Shown in pieces: positions 11,341-21,957 of a stretch of 56,989 nt of DNA. The translations under genes were made by a program, and so were the position numbers. The stretch's first letter is position 1. Each line of letters opens with the position of its first letter. The notes beneath the pieces are model-generated. The model did no database searches. It saw only the letters and a list, made by a program, of their open reading frames with translations, and was not told the origin of the DNA. This stretch comes from Saprolegnia diclina VS20 (taxonomy: Eukaryota > Oomycota > Saprolegniomycetes > Saprolegniales > Saprolegniaceae), in assembly GCF_000281045.1 (NCBI RefSeq), contig NW_008246129.1:3122-60110 (forward strand). Reading direction: 5' to 3'.

Positions 11341-12295
11341 TGCGATTCAGATCGCCTTTGGCGCGCAGATACAATTTGAATGGTTCAACCACACGCCACT
11401 TATGATGGTGGGCCCATATACAGAACTTCGCAGCATTGGAGCTGTCCAGTCACGTGATGGATGCTCGCTCGTATATATTGAATAAAAGGATTGTTGGCCG
11501 ATCGACGCAGCAGTTGGGCTATGGATATACAACACACGGTGTGTGCGAACTCAAGCGATTTGAGAATCTGGATCAGCTTGCGTTTGCTAGATTGCTTGGA
11601 CCCAACGGGACACGCGGCACGAAAATACATGTCAAGAACCTTGCTGTACAGCAACGCTAGGGCGTCAGCGAGCAGTAAGTGCCATCGAAAGATTCTATCA
11701 ACACTCGTGTGAGCCAGTGGCTCGTCTTTTGTCTCACGAAGTCTTCCATTTGGTCGCTTGTCCGCCTCATTCGAGACCCTCGTTGCAACATCTATCTCGC
11801 ACGTTATTTTTAGACTTAGCTCGCATTCGCAATTTGTTGAGACCGACAACTCGTGGAGAATGCGCTGATGGCCAGCATCCGATACGTTTTCATGTATTTT
11901 CATTGGTTCTTTTTCTACGATATTTTTGGCCAATCAGAGGCATTAATAGACGCAGCACTGGAATATCAAGCCCTCTGTCGGCCACGCGGCGTCCGAAAGA
12001 AAACTTGCTCAAAGTCAACTCGATGGTTGGAGGGACGTCCAAGAGCGCAATACACTATATCTCGCCGGCGGGCGATGTGTACAACGCGCGCTATAGACGA
12101 AACGCTTAATTATGGCAGGACCACATTTACCACATATTACGACGCTAATTGTGCCTTCATACTTGCTGAGCAAAATGCAAGCACCATCATCAATCAACAC
12201 TGTTGCACGCTTTACCGGTACAATTGCAGCAGAAAACCCTTAGAAAGAAGCTACACTCAAGGCTCGCAGCATCGCAGCATTCGTTACGCTCTAGT
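11341..12295. other. Spacer between katanin start and GBP-like 3' end
   Basis: 955 bp. A 177-codon minus-strand ORF (11400-11933) and a plus ORF overlap here. Neither shows recognisable domains or the GC-rich codon use of neighbouring genes, so I do not call them. ATTGG/CCAAT boxes occur near 11905 and 11930. Confidence 0.35.
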
Positions 12296-14790
12296 CTACG
12301 ACTGTTTGCACATTTCGTCTTGAGTGGACCGAGGATTGCCCTGTGCCGTGTTGAGTCGCGGAACGGGGCCGTCGAGGTTGAGCTTGGGCTCGAGAAGCGC
12401 GAGCTGGTCTTCACATTGCTTGACAAGCACGTTGACTTCGTCGAGCTGGTGCTGCACGACGCTCTTCTTGCTATCGTAGGCCTTCTTGAGCATAAAGATG
12501 TCTTGCTTGGCCTGCGTCTTGAGGTCGGCCATATCCTTCTTGTGCGCTGCTTTCGTGTCTTCCATTTGGCGCGCGCAGCCCGTCTCGAGGTCAAAGAGCG
12601 ACTGCAGATGCGCCGTCTTCTTGGTGTTCAGCGACCGCTCGAGCTCTGCGACCTTGGCCAGTGCACTGCGCTGCTCGCTGTACAGACTTTTTTGCTGGCT
12701 ATGGAGCGACGTCTCAATGTTGAGGATGTCCATGGCCGCGCCGTGCACCAGCGTCTCGCGCTTTTGCCGCTCGAGAAGCGCTTGCTCTTCGATCTTGAGC
12801 GTCTTGGCCTTGATGCGCTCGATCTCGCGCTCCGTGGACGCGACGCGGGCTTCGTGCTTGCTCGTGACACCTTGGAGGTCGAGAAGAAGCCGCTCCAAGT
12901 CCATGCTAACCGAGGCACGATCATGAATACTCTACAAAGCTCCTTTTGCAGAAACAAGTACCGCTTGTCTTCAAGCTCGGCCGTCAGCGTCGACTTGAGC
13001 GACGAGAGTTCGTCCGTGCGCGCAGAAAGCTCGCGCTCAAACTCCTTTCGGCGATCGCTTGTGTCTGTCAGCGCGTCTGCGGCTGTGAGCTCGGCCAGTT
13101 CCTGCTCCAATGCCACTTTTTCCTCCTACAGCAAAGTAGCCATCATGAGAGCAGCCTGCAATGCAGATAGCGCGTACGTTGGCGGTAGCCATGTGCTTCT
13201 CAAAGAGCCCGAGCACTTGCTTGCCCCACTCGACGACCGACCCGAGGATGTGGTCGCTTAAGTACACTTGCAGCGATGGGTACATGGCGACACCGAGGCC
13301 GGCTTCCGGGTCGTATGCCGAGTTGGACGACCCTTGGTGGTTGCGCGCGGTCGCGCCGGCCTTGTACTCGGCCAATGCACGCTGGAGGTTGCTCTTAAAT
13401 CCCAAAAGGGTCGCTTGGAGACCATCTGGAAACTCGTCGCGTGGTCGCTGCGCCAGCTCTGCCGTCGTCTCGGTAAGCGAGAGCGGGTGCAACGTGGCCA
13501 AGAGCGTCGTGCACGCCTCCTGCGAGAGCTCCAAGGCGGACGCACGGGCCTCAGCGTACGCAGCATCGAGGGCCGCATGGAGCGTGGCGATTTGGTCTTG
13601 GAGCAGCGTTTGAGCCGCAGCGTTGGTCACAGGGATCTGCTGCGATAGCGTGTAAACCTCGACAGACGCGGCACGGAGGCTCTGGAGGTGGGCCAAAAGA
13701 AGCAGTCGCGACGACGGGATCGTAGCCGAGTCTTCGGCGGCGAGCGGCACGAGCGACGCGAACGTCCGCGTATACTGCTCGGTGGCGCGTGCGATGCCTT
13801 GCTACCAGCACAAGAGGAGATGGAGGTTGTCGAACGCGATGCATTGTGTACCTCACACGTCACGCGAAGCATCTTGGTTGCTGCGTGCTGCAAAATCGGC
13901 AGCTGGTTCGTGTTGAGCGACTCGACAAAGTACTCGACGAGAATCCGAAACTGGGCAGGCGTGATCGCGTTGCCCGCGACATGCTTGGCCGGCACCGTGT
14001 CTTCGCCGGCGTCGCCAGAGAGGTACCGTGAATGCACCTTGTCGGCGGCGGCGACGTAGTCGGACCGAAGGACGTCGCGCGACAGATCGTACGCGAGCTC
14101 GATGCCGGCGTTGGCTTCGACTGCACGGCTGATCATCATGCAGTCGCGCGTGGGGAAGAAGGTCGTAAAATACGTCTTGAACGCGTTGCTCTGCATCACG
14201 CCTTCGCTAAAGCCCGACTCGAGCGCAAAGAGCCCGTCAAAGTACTCCATGGGCGTCTTCTTCGTGGCGGACCCAGGGTTGGCGAGCCACTTGACCTTGG
14301 AGTTGCGCGCGACCCACACAAAGCGCGGCAGGACGCTCGCCAGGTCCTTCATGACGCCGGCCTCGTCCTGGTTTGACCGCAACTTGAATAGCGTCGGGAG
14401 ATCTGCGATCCAGCGCAATTTGTCAAAGCTGAGTTCACTGTCCTGGCTGTACAAAAGAACTGACGAGAGGAGCACCAGGAGCAAACGACCGAGGTGCTCG
14501 TTCTTGGAGGCGAGTACGACGACGTTGGACGCTTCCTCGGCATGCATCCAAAGCAGCGGCTGCTTCTCGTCATCACCAGCGTCGAGCGTTGGAAGGCTCG
14601 GCGCCATGGTGTGCAGCAGCAGCTGATGCTCCTTGGTCGCCGCGAAGGTCGCGTCCGCGGGCGCGTCACCGTTCATCAGGCCAACAACGCGGACACGCCC
14701 AGCCGCAGCGTGCGCAAGGTACACGTCCATGGCGCCATCGTCGACCTCGAGACGCTCGTCCGCGTGCTTCCAGACAAGGACCTGCATCAC
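12296..14790 (-). CDS. Guanylate-binding-protein-like protein with degenerate GTPase domain
   Basis: At least four exons, about 800 aa. The N-terminal 300 residues follow the GBP large-GTPase fold: VLLSSVLLYS, FVWVARNSKVKW, a KTPMEYFDGLFALE segment and YFTTFFPTRDC, the counterpart of the GBP KFFP region. The helical domain follows (ITPAQFRILVEYFVESLN, then QGIARATEQYTRTF), then a long charged coiled coil (ELEDKRMDLERLLL onward). Nucleotide-binding motifs are missing: the P-loop position reads VVGLMNGDAPADATF with no GKS, no DTEG is present (VVVLASKNEHLG instead), and the RD pair is RN. So it is probably a pseudo-GTPase of the dynamin/GBP superfamily acting as a scaffold. The start at 14790 is a double ATG with CCAAT boxes 55-100 bp upstream. 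The stop is at 12296. Confidence 0.75.
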
Positions 14791-14844
14791 ACTCCGCTCG
14801 TCTTCGGCGGTCGCAGGTTTGTTTCTGACTTTGGCCTCACGCTC

Positions 14845-14887
14845 ATTGGTCGAAATTGCAATTGGTTGTATCGCGCAGCGTGATTGG
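14845..14887 (-). promoter_or_regulatory. Triple CCAAT box upstream of the GBP-like gene
   Basis: ATTGG on the plus strand (CCAAT on the gene's strand) occurs at 14845, 14861 and 14883, within 43 bp and 55-97 bp upstream of the start codon. Clustered CCAAT boxes at this distance suit NF-Y-type promoter activation. Confidence 0.5.
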
Positions 14888-15950
14888 CCGGGTGTTTAAC
14901 CTACTAAAACGCATTCGTGGTTTGGGATGATGCGAGGTGCCCAGCACAGGTTGCTGGCCCGCACCACAGTCGCAGATTGCGACGTGGGTGCTCACAATCC
15001 AAACAATGTCTACCGTACCTACCCCCCAACGAGCCTTTTCCCAAGGCTGCTGAAAAAGCTGCAAGCCTTGCTTCAACACACGATTGATCGCAAAGTGCAA
15101 TGTCCACACTGCGCTGAATGCCAAGATAAGGAAGGGTGTACGTCTGCTTAACAGCAATACTGTATAGCGCTTGCAGCCAAGTCGCACTCACACGTGTAGC
15201 GGCTGCTGTCCATCTGTGGCGTGGTCGAACGTCGTCGGTTCAGCGAGGCTCACAACGGCTCTGTTGCTGAACGCACCGCACTGGCGCGGTCGAAGTTGAC
15301 GTTGCAACTTCGAGCGGCGGAAAATCGCCACGTCGGGCTCGAGACTGATTTTTGCCTTGTGCACCGCGGGCGCGAAAACGTGGCTGTGCGTTTCGAGGTA
15401 GCATCAAATCTCTTTAAGCCGCCTCGATGAAAGAGTATGACATACCGTTAACATGTGAGGTTTCTCTCTTTCAGCCCCATGCATTCGCGATGTGACGGGG
15501 ATGGAATCGTCCAGAGCCTGCCATTCCCAGCTTACCTATGTAGTCGCACGACTGGTAAATGTCGGTCGGATAATAGATCTAGATACGTTTCCAAGCTTTG
15601 TTTGTGTGAAGGGATCGTCGCGATGAAGGGCAACATCTTGGATACACGTGTTTCACATCTTCGTGGCACTGGTGTCGATATGATGCTGGCCGTATCCACG
15701 ACCACCGTCGTTGGTCTAGACTAGCGACCGAGCGTGCTGGGCCCAAGGCTCGAAGGGGCTGCGTCACGGACTAATGATACACTAACGCACGCATGCTCTG
15801 CGCAAAGCGCTTGCCGTCAACACGCGCTGCAAAAATGCCGCAAATCTGATAGGTAAGTACTGTAGACCCGAATCCTCCTTGCAATTCTCGAAGTTCGAAG
15901 CCGCGAGGTCCAAACGGCGCAGTTTTCTGAACACAATCGAATCCTCCGCC
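14888..15950. other. Divergent spacer, no supported gene
   Basis: About 1.1 kb between two divergent genes. Short ORFs such as 14904-15191 (minus) and 15221-15430 (plus) lack recognisable content. A strong donor-like GTAAGTA at 15853 hints that an untranslated or short first exon of the gene at 15951 may lie here. Confidence 0.35.
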
Positions 15951-18156
15951 ATGGTGGCGCATGGGTTCCGCTTCATGCTCGGGCGCGTCGCGGGCCCGAA
16001 GAAGGCCAAGGGCCGCCAGAAGAAAGGCAGTCGCCACGCAGGCCTATTTACCTGCCTCCAGACCCCGTCGTCCGTCTCACACGCGTTCATCGAGATCGCG
16101 ACCGGCGTGATCCAGCAGCAACATGATGCCGACATTCGGCTGCGCGCTAGCAGCGCCAGCAGCAGTAACAACAACAGCAACAACAAGAGTCCGAGTAGCA
16201 ACGACGGTAGCGACAAGGCGCCAACGTACCCGCTTCTTCAGCCCGACGTCCTTGACAGTCTCGAGTGCGCGCTCTTCATGGACGTCGAGGCCACGTCCGC
16301 CACAGCAGCCAAACATCCGCGAGCAACGATTGGCGAGCTCTCCAAGCTGCTTTTGCAGCTCTGGGACATCCTCCTCGCGTCCTGCATTCCGTGGTCGACT
16401 GCGGCGCTCCAAGAAACCATCGGCTTCAACGACCAGCTCAAGCGGCAGAAGGCCGAGTCGCTCATGTTCAAGCTCATGGAGCGGCGCGAGTTTGCCAAAG
16501 TCTACGAAGCGTACGTGGCCGTGACGGAGGACACGATCGAGCGCTGGAGCAAGGCCGACGTGTCGAGCCAGCGGTCACACCCACCATTCCGCAAGTCGTC
16601 GACGTGGGTCTCCAAGCGCCGCCAGACGTCGTCGGACCCTGACGTCGACGCTGTCTACGCATATGAAGCCCCGCCACTCGCGAAAGACCCGGTGCAGCTT
16701 CTCGAGCGGTACATAAATCTCTCGACGCGCACGCTGGTGTACGCAGCGGCGCTGGTCCAAGTGCACCGGCCTTTCTTTGTCGACGTGCTGGCCGTGCTCT
16801 ACTGCCGACTCCCGTCGCTACAGAGGCTCGTGCTCGACCTCTTTGACCGCTTTGGCTTTAGCGGGACGCCACCACGCAAGCCTCGATTTTTGGCACGGGC
16901 CAAAAGCTTTTTCCAGGAAGACAACTCGGCGTTCTACGGCTGGGACCGGTTCCTCGACGATGTCGCGCTCGAGACCATTGAAACACACGCGCTAGCTGCG
17001 CTCGACGTTATCCTCGAGACTCCGCCAGAGGACGCATCTGCGCCGTACTCGGAGTCGGACATCTTTATGGACGACCACGCGAGGTCGTTTGACGGCGAGG
17101 ACAGAAGCGACGGCGACAACAATTGCATTGACTCGAGTCTGTGCCTCGACCTCTTTCTGAGTCTTTGGATGGCAACGACCGAGCACATTCAGCGCACGAG
17201 TCGAGGGCACATTCCGTGGGCCGACGTTCCTCCGTTCGCGGCGCTCCAGCGCCGCGCGGCCAACCTCTTTGAAAAGAGCTTTGCGTACCAAACGTTCGAC
17301 TGCGACGAAGACACGAACGGGCTCCGCTTCCACTTGATTTCGACGCGCAAGGCCAAGCTCGATCGGCGACTGCCCTTTGACGTCAAGCACCCACGTGTCG
17401 TCTTCTCCACGATCGAAGCCATCGTCATGCTCACGCAGCAGTCATTCGCACCGTATATGGCCGCCATGTACGAGCACTTGAACTGCTTCTACGTCCGGTC
17501 GGCGGTCCCGAGCCTCGCGCTCCTCGAGCAGTGGATCACGCACGCGCCAAGTAGGTGGATCGCAAAAGACGATCGTATTCTTATCTGCGTCCTTAGCGGC
17601 TTGCATCGACAATGACGCGACCCAAGCCCTCTTGCGCAAGTTCATCGTCACGCTTCTTTCGTCCGACCGCATGGATCGACTCAAGGCCATCCAAGTAGGC
17701 GTCCTTGCGTTGTACGCCGAGTCTGTACAGCGACGCTAGGTCTTTCTCCTGCACTGCATTGGCCACTTTGCCGTTCCGCTCCAAAAGCACGTATTGAGTT
17801 TGCTCGTCGACGCGTTCCCGAGGCTCTTTGGTCACTGGTCCCGCGACGTCCGGTTCTGCTACCATCTCTTGCTCATCTACATCTTTGGCGACCGGCGGCA
17901 GCTCGGCGCGCACTCGGACAGTATCCTCCTCGGGCTCGACGAGAGCGGCAGCACGCACGTCGAGTATGAACCGTTTGACCATCTTCTCCTCGAGACGCTG
18001 CGCGCGAGCAAGGCGCCACCGCTCGCGTACGAGCGCGCGTCGTTCACCGAGTACATTGCGCAGCTCGAGATGTACTACAGCATTGCCGCGACGCTGCCAA
18101 AGGACGAAGCAGTCGCGATTCCACGCATTCGAATCCAACAGGCGCACCGTGGGTAG
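15951..18156 (+). CDS. Unrecognised 704-aa helical protein
   Basis: Exons 15951-17550, 17597-17694 and 17740-18156 sum to 2115 nt, giving 704 aa. No known domain is recognised. It starts with a basic segment (GPKKAKGRQKKGSRH), has a Ser/Asn low-complexity run around residue 70, then largely helical sequence, for example SLMFKLMERREFAKVYEAYV and ALVQVHRPFFVDVLAVLYC. The middle has acidic insertions. The C-terminal exon has a hydrophobic VRFCYHLLLIYIFG stretch, more likely buried helix than membrane. No signal peptide. The pattern suggests an armadillo/HEAT-like scaffold, which is a guess. The frame is open upstream to 15879 but the first ATG is at 15951. Confidence 0.65.
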
Positions 18157-18526
18157 GGTATAGTTAGTCCTTGTACGATTGTAGTACACACATTAGTCAT
18201 TGCCGTTGGCGGTTGGGCGTCATCGCAGAGGCGAAGCGCGAATCGAGCCGGTGCACAAGCATTGCATGCTGCAAGTGGCGCCAGCGGCAGGCTCGAGGAG
18301 ACTACGCGCCGCCGTCAACGTCGTCGTCCATCGTAAGCTCCCTTGGAGCTCCATGCAGTGGCACTCTGCCTGCTACAGCTCTGCGCCGAGCTGCACGTCG
18401 AGTCTGACTCGGCCGTCGATTGGCCAGGGCGCGAAAATCAATGAATTATAGCCAATGGCCTTGGCCGTCGGATGTTGGGTATAGTCGAGGTGGATCTTCT
18501 TCGCGTGATAGTTCATCGTTGCGCCC
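18157..18526 (+). other. Spacer upstream of the GPCR-INPP4 gene
   Basis: 370 bp, with no gene supported. It is probably promoter of the gene at 18527. CCAAT appears at 18451-18455 and an ATTGG at 18420. Confidence 0.35.
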
Positions 18527-21500
18527 ATGACACGCGCGTCAGTAGGCGACATGCAGCACATCCGCCGCCCCGACGTCGTCATGAGCGAGCTTGAGTACCT
18601 CCCGCAGCTCTCGCCGTCGGTCCAGCTCCTCTGCATCGGCCTCTACCTCGGCGTCGGCGTCGTCGCCTTCACGCGCAGCTTCCAGATGCGCCCGCGCTTG
18701 CTCACGCGGCAAAAGGTCTTCCAGTACCTCGTGACGACCTTCTGCTGCCTCCGATCGCTCTCGCTTCTCACGGCGCCGCCGGCAGGCGTCCGCGACGTAC
18801 TCAACCGCACCGCGCTCTGCCTCTTCTTCTCGCTCATGCTCTTCCAAGTCTTCTTTTGGTTTGACGTCGTGAACCCGTCGTCGTCGGCGCGCTCCAAGCG
18901 CGTATGGCACTCGTTCCTGTACATCAACGTGGCGCTCTACGCTGTCGTACTGTGCCTCGAGCTCGACGTCTTCTTCACGCCGACGTCCAGCAACAAAGAC
19001 GTGGCCGCGAGCTACTGGTCCGATATGCTTCCCGTGCTGCTCGTCGTCATGGGCAGTCTCCTCCTCTGTATTGGCCTTCTCTTCTCGATCTGCAAGATGC
19101 GCATGCGCGTCCAGCGGCTCATTGACGAAGATGACACGAGCTTGAGCGTCCACGCGGTCCAGAAGATCCACCGCGCGCTGTGCTACCTCAACTGCATCTT
19201 TGCCGGCTCGTCCGTCCTCTTCTTGCTCCGCGCGTTCCTGTACCTTCAGCACCCGTGGGCCCACAAGGAGTGCGGCTCGATTCAGGACCCGAACTGGTGC
19301 CTTGGCGTCGGGTACGTTCTTCCGGAGCTCATACCGGCCGTCTTCTTTGTCATTGTCATGTGGGACGTGGACCCGAATTTGTGGCGGTCAAACATGTCGA
19401 CGGGCGAGACGACGCCGCTCCTGGGGAAGCACCTTGGCATCACGAGTGGGTTTGGAAAGGACTTTCGATGGCACCGCCCGAGCCCGCTCTTGCTTGCGTC
19501 GACGCCAACGCAAGAGGCGGCGCCGTACCTCAGCATACAGCCCTTTACGCCCCATGCGACGCCCGTGAATCCGACGACGCTGCCGACGCCACCCGGCCTC
19601 CTCGACGCGCTCTGGCTCTCGTTTCAGTGCTTTCAGCTCAAGCACGGCGGCCAAGACGTCCACGCCTCCCTTGTGATTGTGCACATGCTGCAAGACGGCG
19701 TCGACGACATTGAGGTACGACGCTCCAAAATGTCCATGTATGTGATTCATCGTAGCTTGGACGGTCGGAGCTCGCCCACACGACGGACCCACAGTTTCAC
19801 GTGATGGTCAAGGTGCCCCTCGACGCGATGCACGTGCTGCGCATCCGTGTCTATAGCATCCGCAATTGGAACACGCTCTCGGATCTCTCGTCCCAAAACC
19901 TCGTCGGCGAGGCCATGCTCAAGCCGCTCGAGCTCGGGCAGAGCCAGCTCTACCGCCTCTCAAGTTCGTTCCGGGGCGATGTGTGCGTGAGCAACACGGG
20001 CCTCCTCGTCGTGCGTTGCGAAGCACCGGGCGTCATGGACACGTCGGCGTGTATCACGCGCAGCTTCTTGCATGGCAAAGTGCTCGTGGAGGAGGCGCTG
20101 GTCGAGAGTCCATGGACGTACGAGATCCCATACCAGATGCTCCAGCTGATTCAAGCCGACCTCGTGCAAAAGGCCAACTGGATGGCGCAAGTCCTGCAGG
20201 CGAACCGATCGACGCTTCTGCACATACCTCGCCACGGCCTCGGCAGCTTCAGCGGCACCGCGACCAACCACCTCGACGACGACAGCGACGAGGACGACCC
20301 ACGGTCGTCGCCCGTCTCAACAACGAGTCTCCTCACCGAAATGATTTATCAGCTCCAAGGCAACGCTCGGAAGCGCACGAACCGAAAGTGGCGTGGGTCG
20401 ATGCTGCAAGACATGGAGGCGTACATCGCCGTTGTGCAAGCCGCCCTTGAAGCGTACGGCCACCCGGACAAGTTCCAGCTCAGCTTCAAGCCAAGCACGA
20501 AAAAGGCCGACGCCGAGCTGCGCTTCGTCGCTCTCAACATGCACATGCACCTTTTGACGCTGGGCGATGCGGCGCAGACCTCGTCGTCGTCGTCGCCGAT
20601 GCCGCCGACGATCGACGAAGAAACCGAGGTTGATTGGCGCGACGACATTCGCGTGCGGTCGCAGTCGGCGCTCGACACGATCTTCCGCGGCCACGAGCTC
20701 TTTGGCACGACGACGGTCGGCGCGTTTGCGGCCCACGTCTACGGTTTTGGCCAAGGCGGCATTCGCCAGCTCCGGGACGACCTTGAACGGTCTGCTTACT
20801 TTTGTTTCACCTTTGGCTGAGAAGCGTGCGTAGGCTGCGCGAACGGTCGCTCAAAGCCACCGACTGGTCCGACAACACAACGCAGGCGCTCCAGCGCGAT
20901 ATGTATGCGCTTGAGTGGCACATTGACCAGCGCCTCGATGTCGCGTTCACGCAAGCTGTGAGTGCGCTCGTGCCGTGCTTCCAGCAGACGCTGTTTACGC
21001 AGTTGCACACGTCGTCGCCCACTGTGTCGCCCAAGGCGTACCTCACGCAGCTGCAAACGGCAGGCTTCCTCTTCAACGTCGAGAGCCTTCTCTCGACGGT
21101 AGGGTCAGAAGCCGGTATGCTCGGGGACATGGACGCGGCCGTCAAGGCACTGGCGTACGTGACCATCCGGCTGCGCTTGGTGCCGGATGCCGCGTCGGCC
21201 GCATTTTCGGTTGCCATCTCGTCGGGGCCGCAAGGTCTTGTCGTCGAAGTGCCGCTCATTTGCAGCGACAACTACACGCTCGCGCCGTCCATGCACCGCG
21301 TGCCGGGTCAGGATTTGGCGTCCGGTGCGGTGTACTGCCCCGTGAAGCTGCCGGCAGCGCGCGTGCTCTTTGTCAAGGTCGTGCCCGTGCTCTTCAACCA
21401 GGGCATGAACGAGCTCCAGACCGTGGCCAACACTGTGCGCAAGAGCCAGCTCCAGCACGCAATCAACCAAGAGAGCGCGAACGTGCTCGAGTCGTACTTG

Positions 21501-21887
21501 GTCGTCGTGAATGCGTCGCCGGCCGTCATGGCCGTGTGGCACAACGCCAAGCAAGCCATCTTTGATACGAAGGACGAAAAGCGTATGGCGATCCTCGAGC
21601 AGACGTCGTGGATTACGCGGCAGGTCGGCGGCGGCCGCGTCACGTGCTGCAAGTCGGCGAAAGACCGGACGGCCATGTCGGTGACGCTCGAAGAAGCCAA
21701 GTTTATGGACACGAGCGACGTGGCCATGTGGACGCAGCTGCTGCGCACGTACGGCGTTCGTCGCGAGAACGCGCGCAAAAACATTGGGTCGGCGCAGTAC
21801 TGCTTCAGCTCGTGGCAAAACTACTTGCTTCCATCTGCGTACAAGTGCCCACCAGGCACAGGTGGCGGCAGTCGCGCCCACTCGTAG
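18527..21887 (+). CDS. 7TM receptor fused to C2-INPP4 phosphoinositide 4-phosphatase
   Basis: Exons 18527-19714, 19756-20789 and 20834-21887 sum to 3276 nt, giving 1091 aa. Residues about 20-265 hold seven hydrophobic helices (from VQLLCIGLYLGVGVVAF to IPAVFFVIVMW), resembling the TOM1/THH1-like 7TM fold. A linker and C2-like beta domain follow (FQCFQLKHGGQDVHASLVI, DPQFHVMVKVPL). The rest is INPP4-like, ending in the CX5R active site CKSAKDRTAMS and RENARKNIGSAQYCFSSWQN. Family role: removal of the 4-phosphate from PI(3,4)P2. Catalytic Cys and Arg are present. GPCRs fused to lipid-modifying enzymes are, to my knowledge, a known oomycete feature. It likely couples an external or endomembrane signal to phosphoinositide turnover. 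Another ATG in frame at 18551 is an alternative start. Confidence 0.85.
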
Positions 21888-21957
21888 TACTTTTGCTACA
21901 CTTTTTGAACCATGTTGGTCTTGTTTTTCGCGCTCGAAAATGCATTGATGTGTCTAT

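Noticed and set aside
11400-11933. 177-codon minus-strand ORF upstream of katanin
   Set aside because: No domain, no splice context and AT-rich codons unlike neighbours. Kept only as part of a gap description.
15782-16216. Minus-strand ORF with a run of leucines, looking like a signal or membrane segment
   Set aside because: It is the antisense of the AGC/AAC low-complexity stretch in the plus-strand gene at 15951.
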